Shown one piece after another: positions 11,520-20,213 of a DNA stretch of 64,000 nucleotides (position 1 is its first letter; every line of letters begins with the position of its first letter). Origin of the DNA: Mesostigma viride (Eukaryota; Streptophyta; Mesostigmatophyceae; Mesostigmatales; Mesostigmataceae); NCBI GenBank assembly GCA_009746045.1, contig RPFO01000027.1, forward strand, positions 2,392,202 through 2,456,201, in the 5' to 3' direction. The notes beneath the pieces were generated by a model. It did not search any database and had not been told where the DNA came from. It worked only from the letters and a program-made list of their open reading frames with translations. The position numbers were made by a program, and so were the translations under genes.

Positions 11520-11968
11520 AGGGGCATTAATAAATATATTAATTAATTAGGAACATAACTCCGTTGGGAGTATATGTAGCACATATCCCAGAGAAGGGGC
11601 ATATGGCTTTTAATACATTCTGGGCTACTTCCTGCAATGGTGGGAATGTAAATGACACTTGCTCTAGGTGCACCAAGGGCGCCTGCACCACCATGATGTC
11701 TCGGAGCTCACTTAAGGCCCGTCATTGGGGGAAGATCAGCATGGCTATACAGAAGCTAGGGCATGGCGTCTCAGCAGAGAGTAGCTCTCTGCGTAGGCAC
11801 AGCATAACTAAATAAATAAAGCTAGGCATCATCTGGTGTGTGGCGCGTCATGGGCACACATGTACATGACTAAATAAAGGGCATGAGTCAGCTGGTATAG
11901 TGCCTCTAGTAGGCATGCATGTACAAGGCCACGGTCTGACTATGCCACACTACTACTGCTGTATTCCC
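11520..11968 (-). mobile_element. family A LINE 3' UTR attached to ORF1
   Basis: On the minus strand this follows the ORF1 stop and ends in the family A terminus (CCGTTGGGAG / CGGAGTTATG, then an ATTA-type tail near 11525-11545). The block around ACTCTCTGCTGAGA is shared with 35660-35690 on the plus strand. No reverse transcriptase lies between ORF1 and this terminus. Confidence 0.65.
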
Positions 11969-12640
11969 CTAAGCTGGGGCGTCTGGGGTCGCTGGGGCCG
12001 CGGGTGTAGCGGGGGTCGCGTGCCAGGGCTTGTGGCCGACGTAGATGGCCGCCCCCCTCCAGTACACTGGCTTCCCCGCCGTGGTCTGCCGGAGCTGGAG
12101 GTAGGTCGGCCATAGCTTCCGTCGCCGGTGTTGCTGCGCCAGGGTCAAGTCATCGTCCAGGGTGAAGGGAGTCTTCTCGAGCCGCTTGCGGCGTCTGAGA
12201 AAAGAAATCTTGTCCGCCGGGTTCTTAAAGGTGAGAAGAAGCGGGGGCACCCCTGCCTTACCTCGCGCGCGGGGAAGACGGTGGGCGACCAGCTCAATCT
12301 CACCAGTAAGGCCCATGCGACCAAGGATTTCTCTCTCAAACGCACGTGCAAGCTTCTCGGAATTCTCACCTTCCACCAGGGCGAAGTTCTTGACGATGAC
12401 GTTGAGGCTGCGCTTGGCGAGCTCGGCCTCCTCGCGGAGGTCGAGCGTCTGCTGCTGGAGCTGTGCTGCGACGGCGGAGGTGGTGGAGGTGGTGTGCTGC
12501 TTAAGCATGTCCGCCCAGGTCTGGGTGGGAGGAGCATCACCAGCCAGGCCAGCTGGCTTGGCGGCAATGTCCTTCACCGCCTGGGCGGTGATGCCTGCGG
12601 GGCATGCTCCTATTTTATCCCCACGGGCCCCGCGGCCCAT
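11969..12640 (-). CDS. LINE ORF1-like RNA-binding protein
   Basis: 223 codons. Residues about 48-85 form a charged coiled-coil-like helix (TSAVAAQLQQQTLDLREEAE). They lead into a compact domain beginning SLNVIVKNF with a later PPLLLTFKNPADK and SFLRRRKRLEK. The order coiled coil, RRM-like fold, basic C-terminal domain is that of L1-type ORF1 proteins, which coat retrotransposon RNA as a chaperone. The C-terminus becomes Ala/Pro/Thr repeats. The frame is intact. It lies upstream of a family A 3' UTR with no ORF2 between them. The plus-strand frames over this interval are shadows. Confidence 0.65.
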   Translation of the reverse strand: MGRGARGDKIGACPAGITAQAVKDIAAKPAGLAGDAPPTQTWADMLKQHTTSTTSAVAAQLQQQTLDLREEAELAKRSLNVIVKNFALVEGENSEKLARAFEREILGRMGLTGEIELVAHRLPRARGKAGVPPLLLTFKNPADKISFLRRRKRLEKTPFTLDDDLTLAQQHRRRKLWPTYLQLRQTTAGKPVYWRGAAIYVGHKPWHATPATPAAPATPDAPA

Positions 12641-12844
12641 TGCTAGAATGCTGGGTAGAAGTCGGCAGGTGTAGGTTATATTGCCCCTGAGGATAGCCGC
12701 TACACTACCGCTTCGTCTGCCATTACAGTATGTAGAGGACAGCTCAGATGAGGATTATATCCCCCTGTAGTGACTATATCAAGGACATGTCCCCCTCTAG
12801 TGACCACTTATGGGTGGGGCATGATGCAGCTAGACGATATTTGT

Positions 12845-13261
12845 AATTAAATAATTTATTAATAGACACGTGACTGCGTCACGTGAGCATAAGTCCTCAG
12901 TGCGAGGGGAACATGGGATGGAATGGATGGTGTAAGCTATCTAGGTCCCAGTTACAGGGTTGTGGGCACCGCGGCCCGAATCGCTATGAATGCCATACGC
13001 GGTCACACGCGGAGCCCCCACAGACTTGGGGGTGGTCTCCTTCATCCGACTACTTGCCATCTATCCTTGCGTACCATCTGCCTCCATATTACAGACAAAC
13101 CAGGAGGCTGCCCGGGTGTGAGCCCGTCACGTCTAGTGTAGCACATGTCCATTCCGAGTCTATCACCAAAAGTCCACGGGTGGTGGCCCTGCCGCGCGCG
13201 GCCTGGGGCACGCCAGGTGAGGACATATCGCCCAGGCTGGGCGGGCTTGGTGCCAGCTATT
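12845..13261 (-). mobile_element. family B LINE 3' UTR
   Basis: Directly downstream of the minus-strand reverse transcriptase fragment. It matches 57-419 over its whole length apart from that copy's micro-insertion, and it ends GACGCAGTCACGTGTC plus an ATTA-type tail. This defines family B's 3' terminus. Confidence 0.7.
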
Positions 13262-14056
13262 CTATCTGATGTGTCTACCTGATCTGTGCGGGCCAGGTGC
13301 CCGGCTAGGCCGGCCCAGGCGCCTGTGCTTAAGAATGTGGGAAACATAGGGCAAATCAGCGTACAAATCCTCATTACTAATGTGCAAACCAAAGCCGGGG
13401 GATGTTAAGGCCTTGCGCAGCATCTTGGTGACGTTGCCGTCGAGTCGTTGCTCCAGCTCCTGCGTCAGTGTCCAGGTCTCGGCGCCGTAGGCCAGCATCG
13501 TCAGAATGACGACCTTGAAGAGGTCACGCTTGACGATCCGGGGTAGGGCGGGGTTGCTCCACCAGCGGCGGTGGTCATGGAGTTGCACCGGCACGCCATG
13601 CCGATCCATGTCGTCAGGTCGTCCTCGCAGTCGGGAAGCCATTGAACTGCCGAGCAGCTTGAAGCGGCCTGATGTAGGGTAGTTGACCTCGGTGTCGTCT
13701 AAGAGGCGGAGTGTGGGTGGGGGCAATGCCATGCCGAGGGCCAGGGCCTCCGTTTTGGGGCTGATTTCTAGACCAACCGCCCGAGCCTCGAGCGCCAGGC
13801 AGTCCACCCAAAGTTGGGCAGACTCCTCCGGCTTCTCGATGAGCGTGGTGTCGTCGGCATAAATGAGGTCAGCTAGTAAACTCTGCTTGTTAGTCGGCCC
13901 CCCTTCTCCAAGCTCGTTCGTGATCGCGAGGCCAGGGGCACGGCCTGCAATGCTAGCAAAGCGAGCACGTGCCTGGCGCATAACATAATCCACTACAATA
14001 ATAAACAGGTACGGCGACAGGACGCAACCCTGCCAGATGTTGCACGGATGCAACAT
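13262..14056 (-). pseudogene. LINE reverse transcriptase, 5'-truncated (family B)
   Basis: The 264-codon frame covers the second half of a non-LTR reverse transcriptase. It contains motif B (QGCVLSPYLF), motif C with the catalytic YADD (LIYADDTTLIEKPE), and the thumb/connection region (LAYGAETWTLTQELEQRLDG). The fingers and motif A, and any endonuclease, are missing upstream of 14056, so this is a dead 5'-truncated copy. The frame itself is undamaged, suggesting a fairly young insertion. A diverged sister copy is at 36012-36566. Confidence 0.85.
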
Positions 14057-15469
14057 GCCATTTGTGGTATTAAATTATCCGGGACGTCGATCAGCGCCGA
14101 CCGTAATCCGGCGCCAGTGCCGAGGCCATAGTATAGTTGGCAGCCGAGGCAATCCGTGTGGAAGTAAGTGTAGAAGTTTTGCTGACGAACTTGGCCTTTG
14201 TGCCGTAGGCGGACCTAGCGCCTGAACGGGAGTTACGGGACAGCCATGTGGCACTGCACACACGTTATGATGGTTCCTACGGACATAATTTTGGATATTT
14301 TTCAGGAGAGGCCTCTAGCCGTACTGGTCTTTAATGTGTTCTAGACGGTTCGAGAAGCCCGTCCCCGCTGACCTCACGTCATGCCTGGTTGGCAGCGCCA
14401 GGCGCAGGCTGCCACCAACGGGGACGAAGGGACAAAATAGGAAGGCACGAGCTATGCCAGCAATCCGGACCTTGTATCGTAGTTTACCACGTTGCTCTAC
14501 AGATTCACTATCGCTTAATCCTGGAGTGTAATTCTCCTGTGGGCTCGAGTGCGAATCCCTCGCCTACTGGGTGTAAGTCCTCCCGCATATTTAGTGTTTT
14601 AATCTGTGTGGTAACATTGTAATATACGAAACCGGTTTTCCGGGTTTGAGCTTATTCGTATTGTGTGACAAGTAGGCTGCCACCATCGTGCGCTGTGACG
14701 CATAGGAAGTCAAAGGTCTTTCGCATTCATTCTCAATCATTAAGGCGCTATTTTAAATAGCCATACGTGTTAAACTGGACTCGGAGGACGGTTTCCTAGT
14801 GGCCTCTATCCCGTCCCGTTTTTCTGTAATCTGATCCGGATCAGCAACGGAATTATATAAGGGCCGGGACCCTTACTAATTCCGCTTGCAGTAATTCATT
14901 GTGGGGGTCGGATCCTCACAATCCTAACTGTCCATACCCGTTACCCATATTGCAGTTCCTGCACGCCCCAACCTGGCCTTGTCCGGTTGACCTAAGGGAT
15001 TCGTCCGGAAAGGAATCTCCTTAATTATATTGCGTGCTTTAAACGGAAACGCTTTGTGGGTTACAATCTCACGCATTATTTGGCGTCTTGGCCATTGCCT
15101 CACACGTACCCTATATCTGGGATACATACTGTCAGCTCCGGCAAGCTGCAGGAATATCTCACGTCCTTTAATTGACGTATTTCAAATGGTGCTCGGTCCC
15201 CGTGACCCGGTTCGCGTGACAGTGCCCGAGAGGACTCTTCCACGGATCTATTCCAGCACCGTTCGTTCAAGGGACTGTGCTTCCAGCGGATTCGCATGGA
15301 CAATTACCAGGTACATTGCAGGCTGACAAGGAACATGCCCTATCCTCCTTGTTAGAGCATTGTGTAACCTGTTTGGAAGCTGTGTGTGTGTGTGTGAGGA
15401 TTATCATTAATTTATCATCCCGCCAAGCTGACTAGAGGCACATTGTTTCACACTTGACCAGCCACCACG
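14057..15469. other. unassigned region upstream of Ty3-like gag
   Basis: No gene recognised. By position it could include the 5' LTR and leader of the gag fragment that follows. A short (TG)n run sits at about 15382-15398. No second copy was found in the window to define LTR borders. Confidence 0.3.
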
Positions 15470-17063
15470 CGATGGCTGACGGTATTGAGCAAGGGCGACG
15501 AGAGGCCCATCGCTTCTCTCCTGCCCCTTCCCTCGTGGCAGCACTCGAGGCGGCAGAGAGAGCTACCCAAAATAACTCACGCCCGAGTAGTGAGCGTGGC
15601 TCTAGGGGGTCATCCCCGGCACAACCCCCACGGTTGGTAGGGAATTCCTCGGCGGCTGCCGGTGCACAAAGATAGCCCTGTAGTGAATCCCCTTAATGGA
15701 CCACCAAGTGGAACATCCATCGTGGGATTGTCGGCGGGTCCGGCCCTTGGTGTAGGAGCCGGCGCGGGGGCGCAGGGAAATAATGTTACCCTGCACTACG
15801 GTAGGAGTGGGGCCCTGCCTACGGTGCTACCGCAACCTACCTTGGCCACTTGGCCCAGCAGCGCCCCGGCGCCACCCTTGTATGATAGCCGATCGCGGTC
15901 TCGCCGCGCTGCGAATCGGGCGTTCTACACGCAACATCTGTCGATATCTCCGTCACCTGCTTTGAGAAGTCCTGAGGCCCTAGCCGAATGTATCATGCGC
16001 CTGGACCCCTTGGGGCTAGCCCCTTCGGCCATGCCTCGCCATGCAATGACTGGGCAGGGCCAGGGCACCGTACGGACCGGTCGGTCTTCCTTCGGGGTCG
16101 CAGGGGAGGCAATTCCCCTCCCCAACTCAGCATATGACCGCCTGGCTCCGGGTGACCCGCGAGCGCAGCACCCAGCGGCCGCCGCCGCCCATCATCATGC
16201 AAGCCGCGCCCACTACCCACATGGACCCGTATGAGCACCCGGGGGAGGATGAGTGCAGGCCCCCGGCAGGTTACCTGCGTGGGCACACCTCGCAAGGTGT
16301 GGCCGGGCCCGGGAGACCCGCGAGTATCATGGGCCATCATGACGATGATACTCACATGCAATGCAGGGCGACTACCACCGTTGCCCAAGCTGTCGGATAT
16401 TCCCAAGTTTAAACCCGACTGCTCGTACCAAGAGTTTGAGGCTTGGGAGATTGCAGTGTCTCAGAAGATCGACATCTGGGAGACATACAATCGCAAGCTC
16501 TTGGACGAGGCCGGATATCAAGGTCAAGCTGGTGTCCAGCGAGGCACCGGCTCGATCCCGATGTGAGACAAGCTCTCCATTAATTGCGAAAGCGCCCTGG
16601 CCATGATGGCTTCCCCAGCAGCTTGGCGGCATTATTTCGGCGAGCACGGGCCAAGTACCTGCCACTCGACCAAGACAAGCTGGACGTACCGGGAGGCTTT
16701 TGGGGCGTTCAAGCAGGGGAACCTGAGCTATCGGGAATATATGACCAAGTTCGAGCTTCTAGCTGGGCGGGTTGATGACCTGATGGGCCCAGCCAGAAGC
16801 CTTGGCAAGGTTCTATGAGGGCTTGCAACCCGAATTCCGGGATGAGGTGAAGCGGAAATTCGCCCACCTCTCCTGGGCTCAATGGAACCTGCAGGACATC
16901 AAGACCTACCTAGCGGAGATAGCTCCCTTGGTGCAGCGGACCCCAAAACCCCGCGTGAATGCACTGGAACTCAATGAGCTGGGATTCGCCCCCGTGTGGG
17001 TGGATGAGCTACAGTGCGAGGTCCTGGACATTAATGCCTTGGACACTTCCCGGATTCAGTGCT
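15470..17063 (+). pseudogene. Ty3/gypsy-like gag, frameshifted and interrupted
   Basis: Coding sense switches frame several times. It begins MADGIEQGRREAHRF at 15470, continues in a second frame from about 15662 (Pro/Ser/Ala-rich linker), then a capsid-like segment (PKLSDIPKFKPDCSYQEFEAW), then EYMTKFELLAGRVDDL, and finally ARFYEGLQPEFRDEVKRKF. The last part aligns with the minus-strand gag at 26371-27180 (SWAQWNLQDI versus PWEQWDVIEI; NALDTSRIQC versus NAIDASKARC). The homologue continues into a CCHC knuckle. Here the sequence stops at that cysteine, where the copia-type LTR begins. Confidence 0.65.
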
Positions 17064-17412
17064 AGTTGAGTAACTCTAGAGCCCTAGGATCTGGCTCTAA
17101 GTTCCCCATGTCCGTCCGCACGCCTTCCGCTAGCGTCCGCTAAGCCGCCGGCTATAATCCGGCGGTCCGATGCGGTCGACCGGTCTAAGGGCGGCGCCTA
17201 GGGTCGGCGCCATGCACCTAGGCCCCAGTCCGGGGCCTTATCCGGGTCGGTACGGACAGCTAGCCTGTCCCACGGTTACGGCTAACCGGATAGGCTTTGC
17301 TGGCTAAGACATAAACCAGTGGTTGGCCAGCTCCGACAGCAGTTCTCTGTGTTCACCTTATCCCAAGCTCAACGTGACCGACCGCCATAGCTGAGCCGGT
17401 CGGGCTTTAACT
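17064..17412 (+). repeat. 5' LTR of copia-type element
   Basis: 349 bp, from AGTTGAGTAACTC to CTTTAACT. It contains a series of short inverted repeats: TAGAGCC/GGCTCTA at 17077-17099, CCGCCGG/CCGGCGG with a CTATAAT loop at 17145-17165, AGGCCCC/GGGGCCT at 17220-17238, GGACAG/CTGTCC at 17254-17270, and CGGTTA/TAACCG at 17273-17288. Confidence 0.9.
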
Positions 17413-17431
17413 TGTATTCATAAAAATCCCG

Positions 17432-17590
17432 ATGGCTTCCGGCACACGGAGCCGCACAGGCGAACACACAGATACGCCAAGTGGCGAGGCCGCAGGGTCC
17501 GTCCTGCCACGCTTTAGTGCGGACGAGGCCACGAGGTTGATGCAAACCCTCGTGGCACAACCTGAACTGGCCAAGCAGTTCAAGCATTGA
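17432..17590 (+). CDS. copia-type gag, N-terminal ORF
   Basis: 52 codons from the first ATG after the LTR (ATG 20 nt past the LTR end) to a TGA that overlaps the next ATG as TGATG at 17588-17592. The product begins MASGTRSRTGEHTDT and ends LAKQFKH. The overlap would allow termination-reinitiation into the main gag frame, or it may mark a frameshift that split one gag ORF. Confidence 0.5.
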   Translation: MASGTRSRTGEHTDTPSGEAAGSVLPRFSADEATRLMQTLVAQPELAKQFKH

Positions 17591-18270
17591 TGCTTGCTGC
17601 TGACGATGCACTGAATCGCGGCCCTCTCAAGCAAACGGAGGTGCCCGCTGATCTACCTGCCGACTATACGGCGGACGACGCAGCAGATTTTCTAGCTGCT
17701 CTCAAGCGTCTGCGCGATGGACGCGCAGACAAAGATTCGGAGCTGATTGGCAAGTTCCGTGCAGTATTCTGCAGTACAACAAAGCACCCAAACATTGCCA
17801 ATCTAGTTCGCATTGCGGACGACAACAAACAAACCTGGGAAGTTTTTTACAACGGTCTAGATGCCCACTTGTCGCGGTCTAAGGAAGAGGCCGACGAGCA
17901 AGCCTTCAACGACTTCGAGGGCTATGCAGTTAATAAGGCAAATTTGCCCGGGGCTGCACGTGATTTCCAGGTCTTCGTGCACAAGCACAAGCTGCTAGAT
18001 ACTCTCAAGCCCATTTTCCTGTGCAATCGATTTCTCAAGAAATGCGACCTGTCGTCGGATGTGCATCTGACCATAGCGACGGAACTCAAAAAGAAGAGTG
18101 CTGTCAGTTTCGACGAGGGCATGCTGTATTTGATCTCATGCTTCAAGAGTGCGCAGTCCAAGCCGGCTGCCTCGGCGCTCTGCCATCCCTGCGCAAGGTG
18201 GATACCGGCGCGTCTTCTTCTTCAGGCGCAGAGGCTCCAATTACGCGGTCGGAGCTTACGGCCATCCTGA
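17590..18270 (+). CDS. copia-type gag, capsid region
   Basis: Frame starting at the ATG in TGATG. A helical capsid-like protein follows (QTWEVFYNGLDAHLSRSKEE, AFNDFEGYAVNKANLPGAAR). It is probably the structural Gag that forms the virus-like particle. Its last 80 codons overlap the next ORF, which is in the -1 frame. The genuine crossover is probably near 18150-18190, where the -1 frame becomes richer in Ser/Gly and leads to the zinc knuckles. Confidence 0.6.
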   Translation: MLAADDALNRGPLKQTEVPADLPADYTADDAADFLAALKRLRDGRADKDSELIGKFRAVFCSTTKHPNIANLVRIADDNKQTWEVFYNGLDAHLSRSKEEADEQAFNDFEGYAVNKANLPGAARDFQVFVHKHKLLDTLKPIFLCNRFLKKCDLSSDVHLTIATELKKKSAVSFDEGMLYLISCFKSAQSKPAASALCHPCARWIPARLLLQAQRLQLRGRSLRPS

Positions 18271-20213
18271 AAAAGGTCGTCGGCCACGGCAACAACGGGG
18301 GCCAGCGAGGGCGCAAGCGCGGGCATGGTGGCGACGCCAAGCAGGGTGATAATCCCCCGGCCAAGCGGCAGCAGGGGGCGTCTACTGACCGCAAGCAACG
18401 CTGTGAGCGCTGCTTCGGACGTCGCCATGTCCGGGATGACTGCCGAGTTCGCCCGGACCTGGAGCTCGAGGACAACCTTTGCCGCAAGTGCCACGACGTT
18501 CTGCGTGGTCACAGCGTGGAGGCGTGCAAGGCCAAGCGCATCGTCGTCCACGGCACACGCGAGGAGTGGGCAGAGCGACGGGCAGCACGAAAGTCAGGTG
18601 AGAGCACGCTCGATACCCCTTCTTTTGCTCAATGCGTCACGCTGAACCGGGCCGTCGTAGAGCCTGACGTCGTTCCTAAAAGCAACGTGACTGCATCCTC
18701 TGTCTCATTCCGTGATGTGCTCACGCAATCCGTTGATGCTGCTCTGGCTCTGTCGCGCCAGGATCACGTGCTTCCTGAGCACGGGTCTACAATGCGTGAC
18801 CTAAGCAATGTGGTGTCTTCTAGGTCGGGTGTGTACAACGCCGAGCGACCAAGCACTACTGCAGCACCCCAGCTAGATACTGGGGCGGTTGGGCCTATGA
18901 GGAATGTTGTGACAGTGCAAGAGAATGCTGGGCGGGCAGATGTTCTCGGTACACACCACCCTAGTGTGGATCTTCACATTGGCAAGGTGCTCACACGGGC
19001 GGCCTTTCGTGCAGCCTCTGAAGCTGCCCAGTTAGCCAATGTCACTACCCCAGTAGTCACCCCACCTGTTGAGAATCCTGACAATGCCACTGCACCTCAG
19101 GCTGTCACCCTGAAACTGTTAGCATACCAGATGCACCGTGCATACGGGCATGAGGCCCAAGCCGAGGTAGAGGGGGCACACATGTTGGGGGCACCTTTAT
19201 ACAACGAGCTGAAGAATGTGCGTGCTCAGTGTCCTGCCTGCATCAAGATCAGGAAGAAGTCGCGTAGGCGGCATGCCAAGACTCCACCCTTGGAGCGAGG
19301 GTACCTTGTGGGGGATGTCATGCACATGGAAGGGGGGGACACCTATTTCATAGTCAAGGATAGGTTCAGCAAGGTCACCTACATTGAGCCGCTGCCCCAC
19401 ATGTTTGAGGCTGACCTGCACAGGGCTATCAAGATCAGCCTGGCTTTCTTTCATCCCGTAGTGGAGCTCATGCTAGACCAGCAGTTCCGCTGTGTGCAAG
19501 GTTTGCCGGGGATGGAGGCCGTGGTCATCGTGGGGCGTGAGGATCACGGCAATATGGGCATGATAGATCGCACTGTAAGCTATGTCAAGACTGTGGCAGC
19601 CAAGCGACAGGATAACCCACATGGCAAATCCTACGCGGTCAAGACGGCGTGGTGCAAGGAGCTCATGCATGTGTGCAACCATAGGCACGTGCTTGATGTC
19701 AAGGGCTTTGGGCTAGTCACGCCTCGGGGGCTGTCAGCGGGCACCTACTCACCCGAGGTAGTAGAGGCATACCAACAGCATCTACAGGATACCGCCGCCA
19801 AGCTGCGGCTCAAGGATGCCACGCTGCCTGATTTGTCTAGCGCTTTTGAGGTCGGGCAGTTGGTCATGTTCCACAAGGAGAGCTCGCCCAGCGGCAAACG
19901 GGGCACCATGCAGGGGCCTGGGGCCATCACAAAGTTAGACTGGCCGCTGCGGGTCATAGACATAGAGTGGAATGATCGGGTGTATAGGGTACCATGGGCA
20001 TCGGTGGCAGGCTATAAGCAAGGGGATAGCATGGAGAGTGAGCTGGCAGCCAACAGGGCACTGGGGTGGGTAGTGAAGGATAATGCGCCTGTCGTAGCAT
20101 CTGAGGTGGTACCCCACGGGTCGCTCCCAGGGGCAGACACAGCTACACCCCCCCCTCCCCTGGGCCCCAATATGACCCCGTGGATGGGTGGGATGAGGAT
20201 GGGGTGGGTTTGA
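18021..20213 (+). CDS. copia-type gag C-terminus plus integrase
   Basis: 730-codon frame. Two zinc-knuckle-like motifs come first: CERCFGRRHVRDDC (C-x2-C-x4-H-x4-C) and CRKCHDVLRGHSVEAC (C-x2-C-x6-H-x4-C). A low-complexity linker follows, then the integrase. Its HHCC zinc site is visible as HRAYGH with CPAC, and its catalytic core starts at GDVMHMEGGDTYF. The positions expected for the DDE triad are D in GDVMHM, D in ELMLDQQF, and an Asp (GMIDRTV) where Glu is usual. A C-terminal SH3-like stretch (FEVGQLVMFHK) and a Pro-rich tail end the ORF. No retropepsin domain is apparent between knuckles and integrase, where copia elements normally have it. Confidence 0.75.
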   Translation: MQSISQEMRPVVGCASDHSDGTQKEECCQFRRGHAVFDLMLQECAVQAGCLGALPSLRKVDTGASSSSGAEAPITRSELTAILKKVVGHGNNGGQRGRKRGHGGDAKQGDNPPAKRQQGASTDRKQRCERCFGRRHVRDDCRVRPDLELEDNLCRKCHDVLRGHSVEACKAKRIVVHGTREEWAERRAARKSGESTLDTPSFAQCVTLNRAVVEPDVVPKSNVTASSVSFRDVLTQSVDAALALSRQDHVLPEHGSTMRDLSNVVSSRSGVYNAERPSTTAAPQLDTGAVGPMRNVVTVQENAGRADVLGTHHPSVDLHIGKVLTRAAFRAASEAAQLANVTTPVVTPPVENPDNATAPQAVTLKLLAYQMHRAYGHEAQAEVEGAHMLGAPLYNELKNVRAQCPACIKIRKKSRRRHAKTPPLERGYLVGDVMHMEGGDTYFIVKDRFSKVTYIEPLPHMFEADLHRAIKISLAFFHPVVELMLDQQFRCVQGLPGMEAVVIVGREDHGNMGMIDRTVSYVKTVAAKRQDNPHGKSYAVKTAWCKELMHVCNHRHVLDVKGFGLVTPRGLSAGTYSPEVVEAYQQHLQDTAAKLRLKDATLPDLSSAFEVGQLVMFHKESSPSGKRGTMQGPGAITKLDWPLRVIDIEWNDRVYRVPWASVAGYKQGDSMESELAANRALGWVVKDNAPVVASEVVPHGSLPGADTATPPPPLGPNMTPWMGGMRMGWV

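Noticed and set aside
14520-14580. Second tRNA-like stretch (GTGCGAATCCC)
   Set aside because: Same reason; only a T-loop-like word, possibly chance or SINE-derived.
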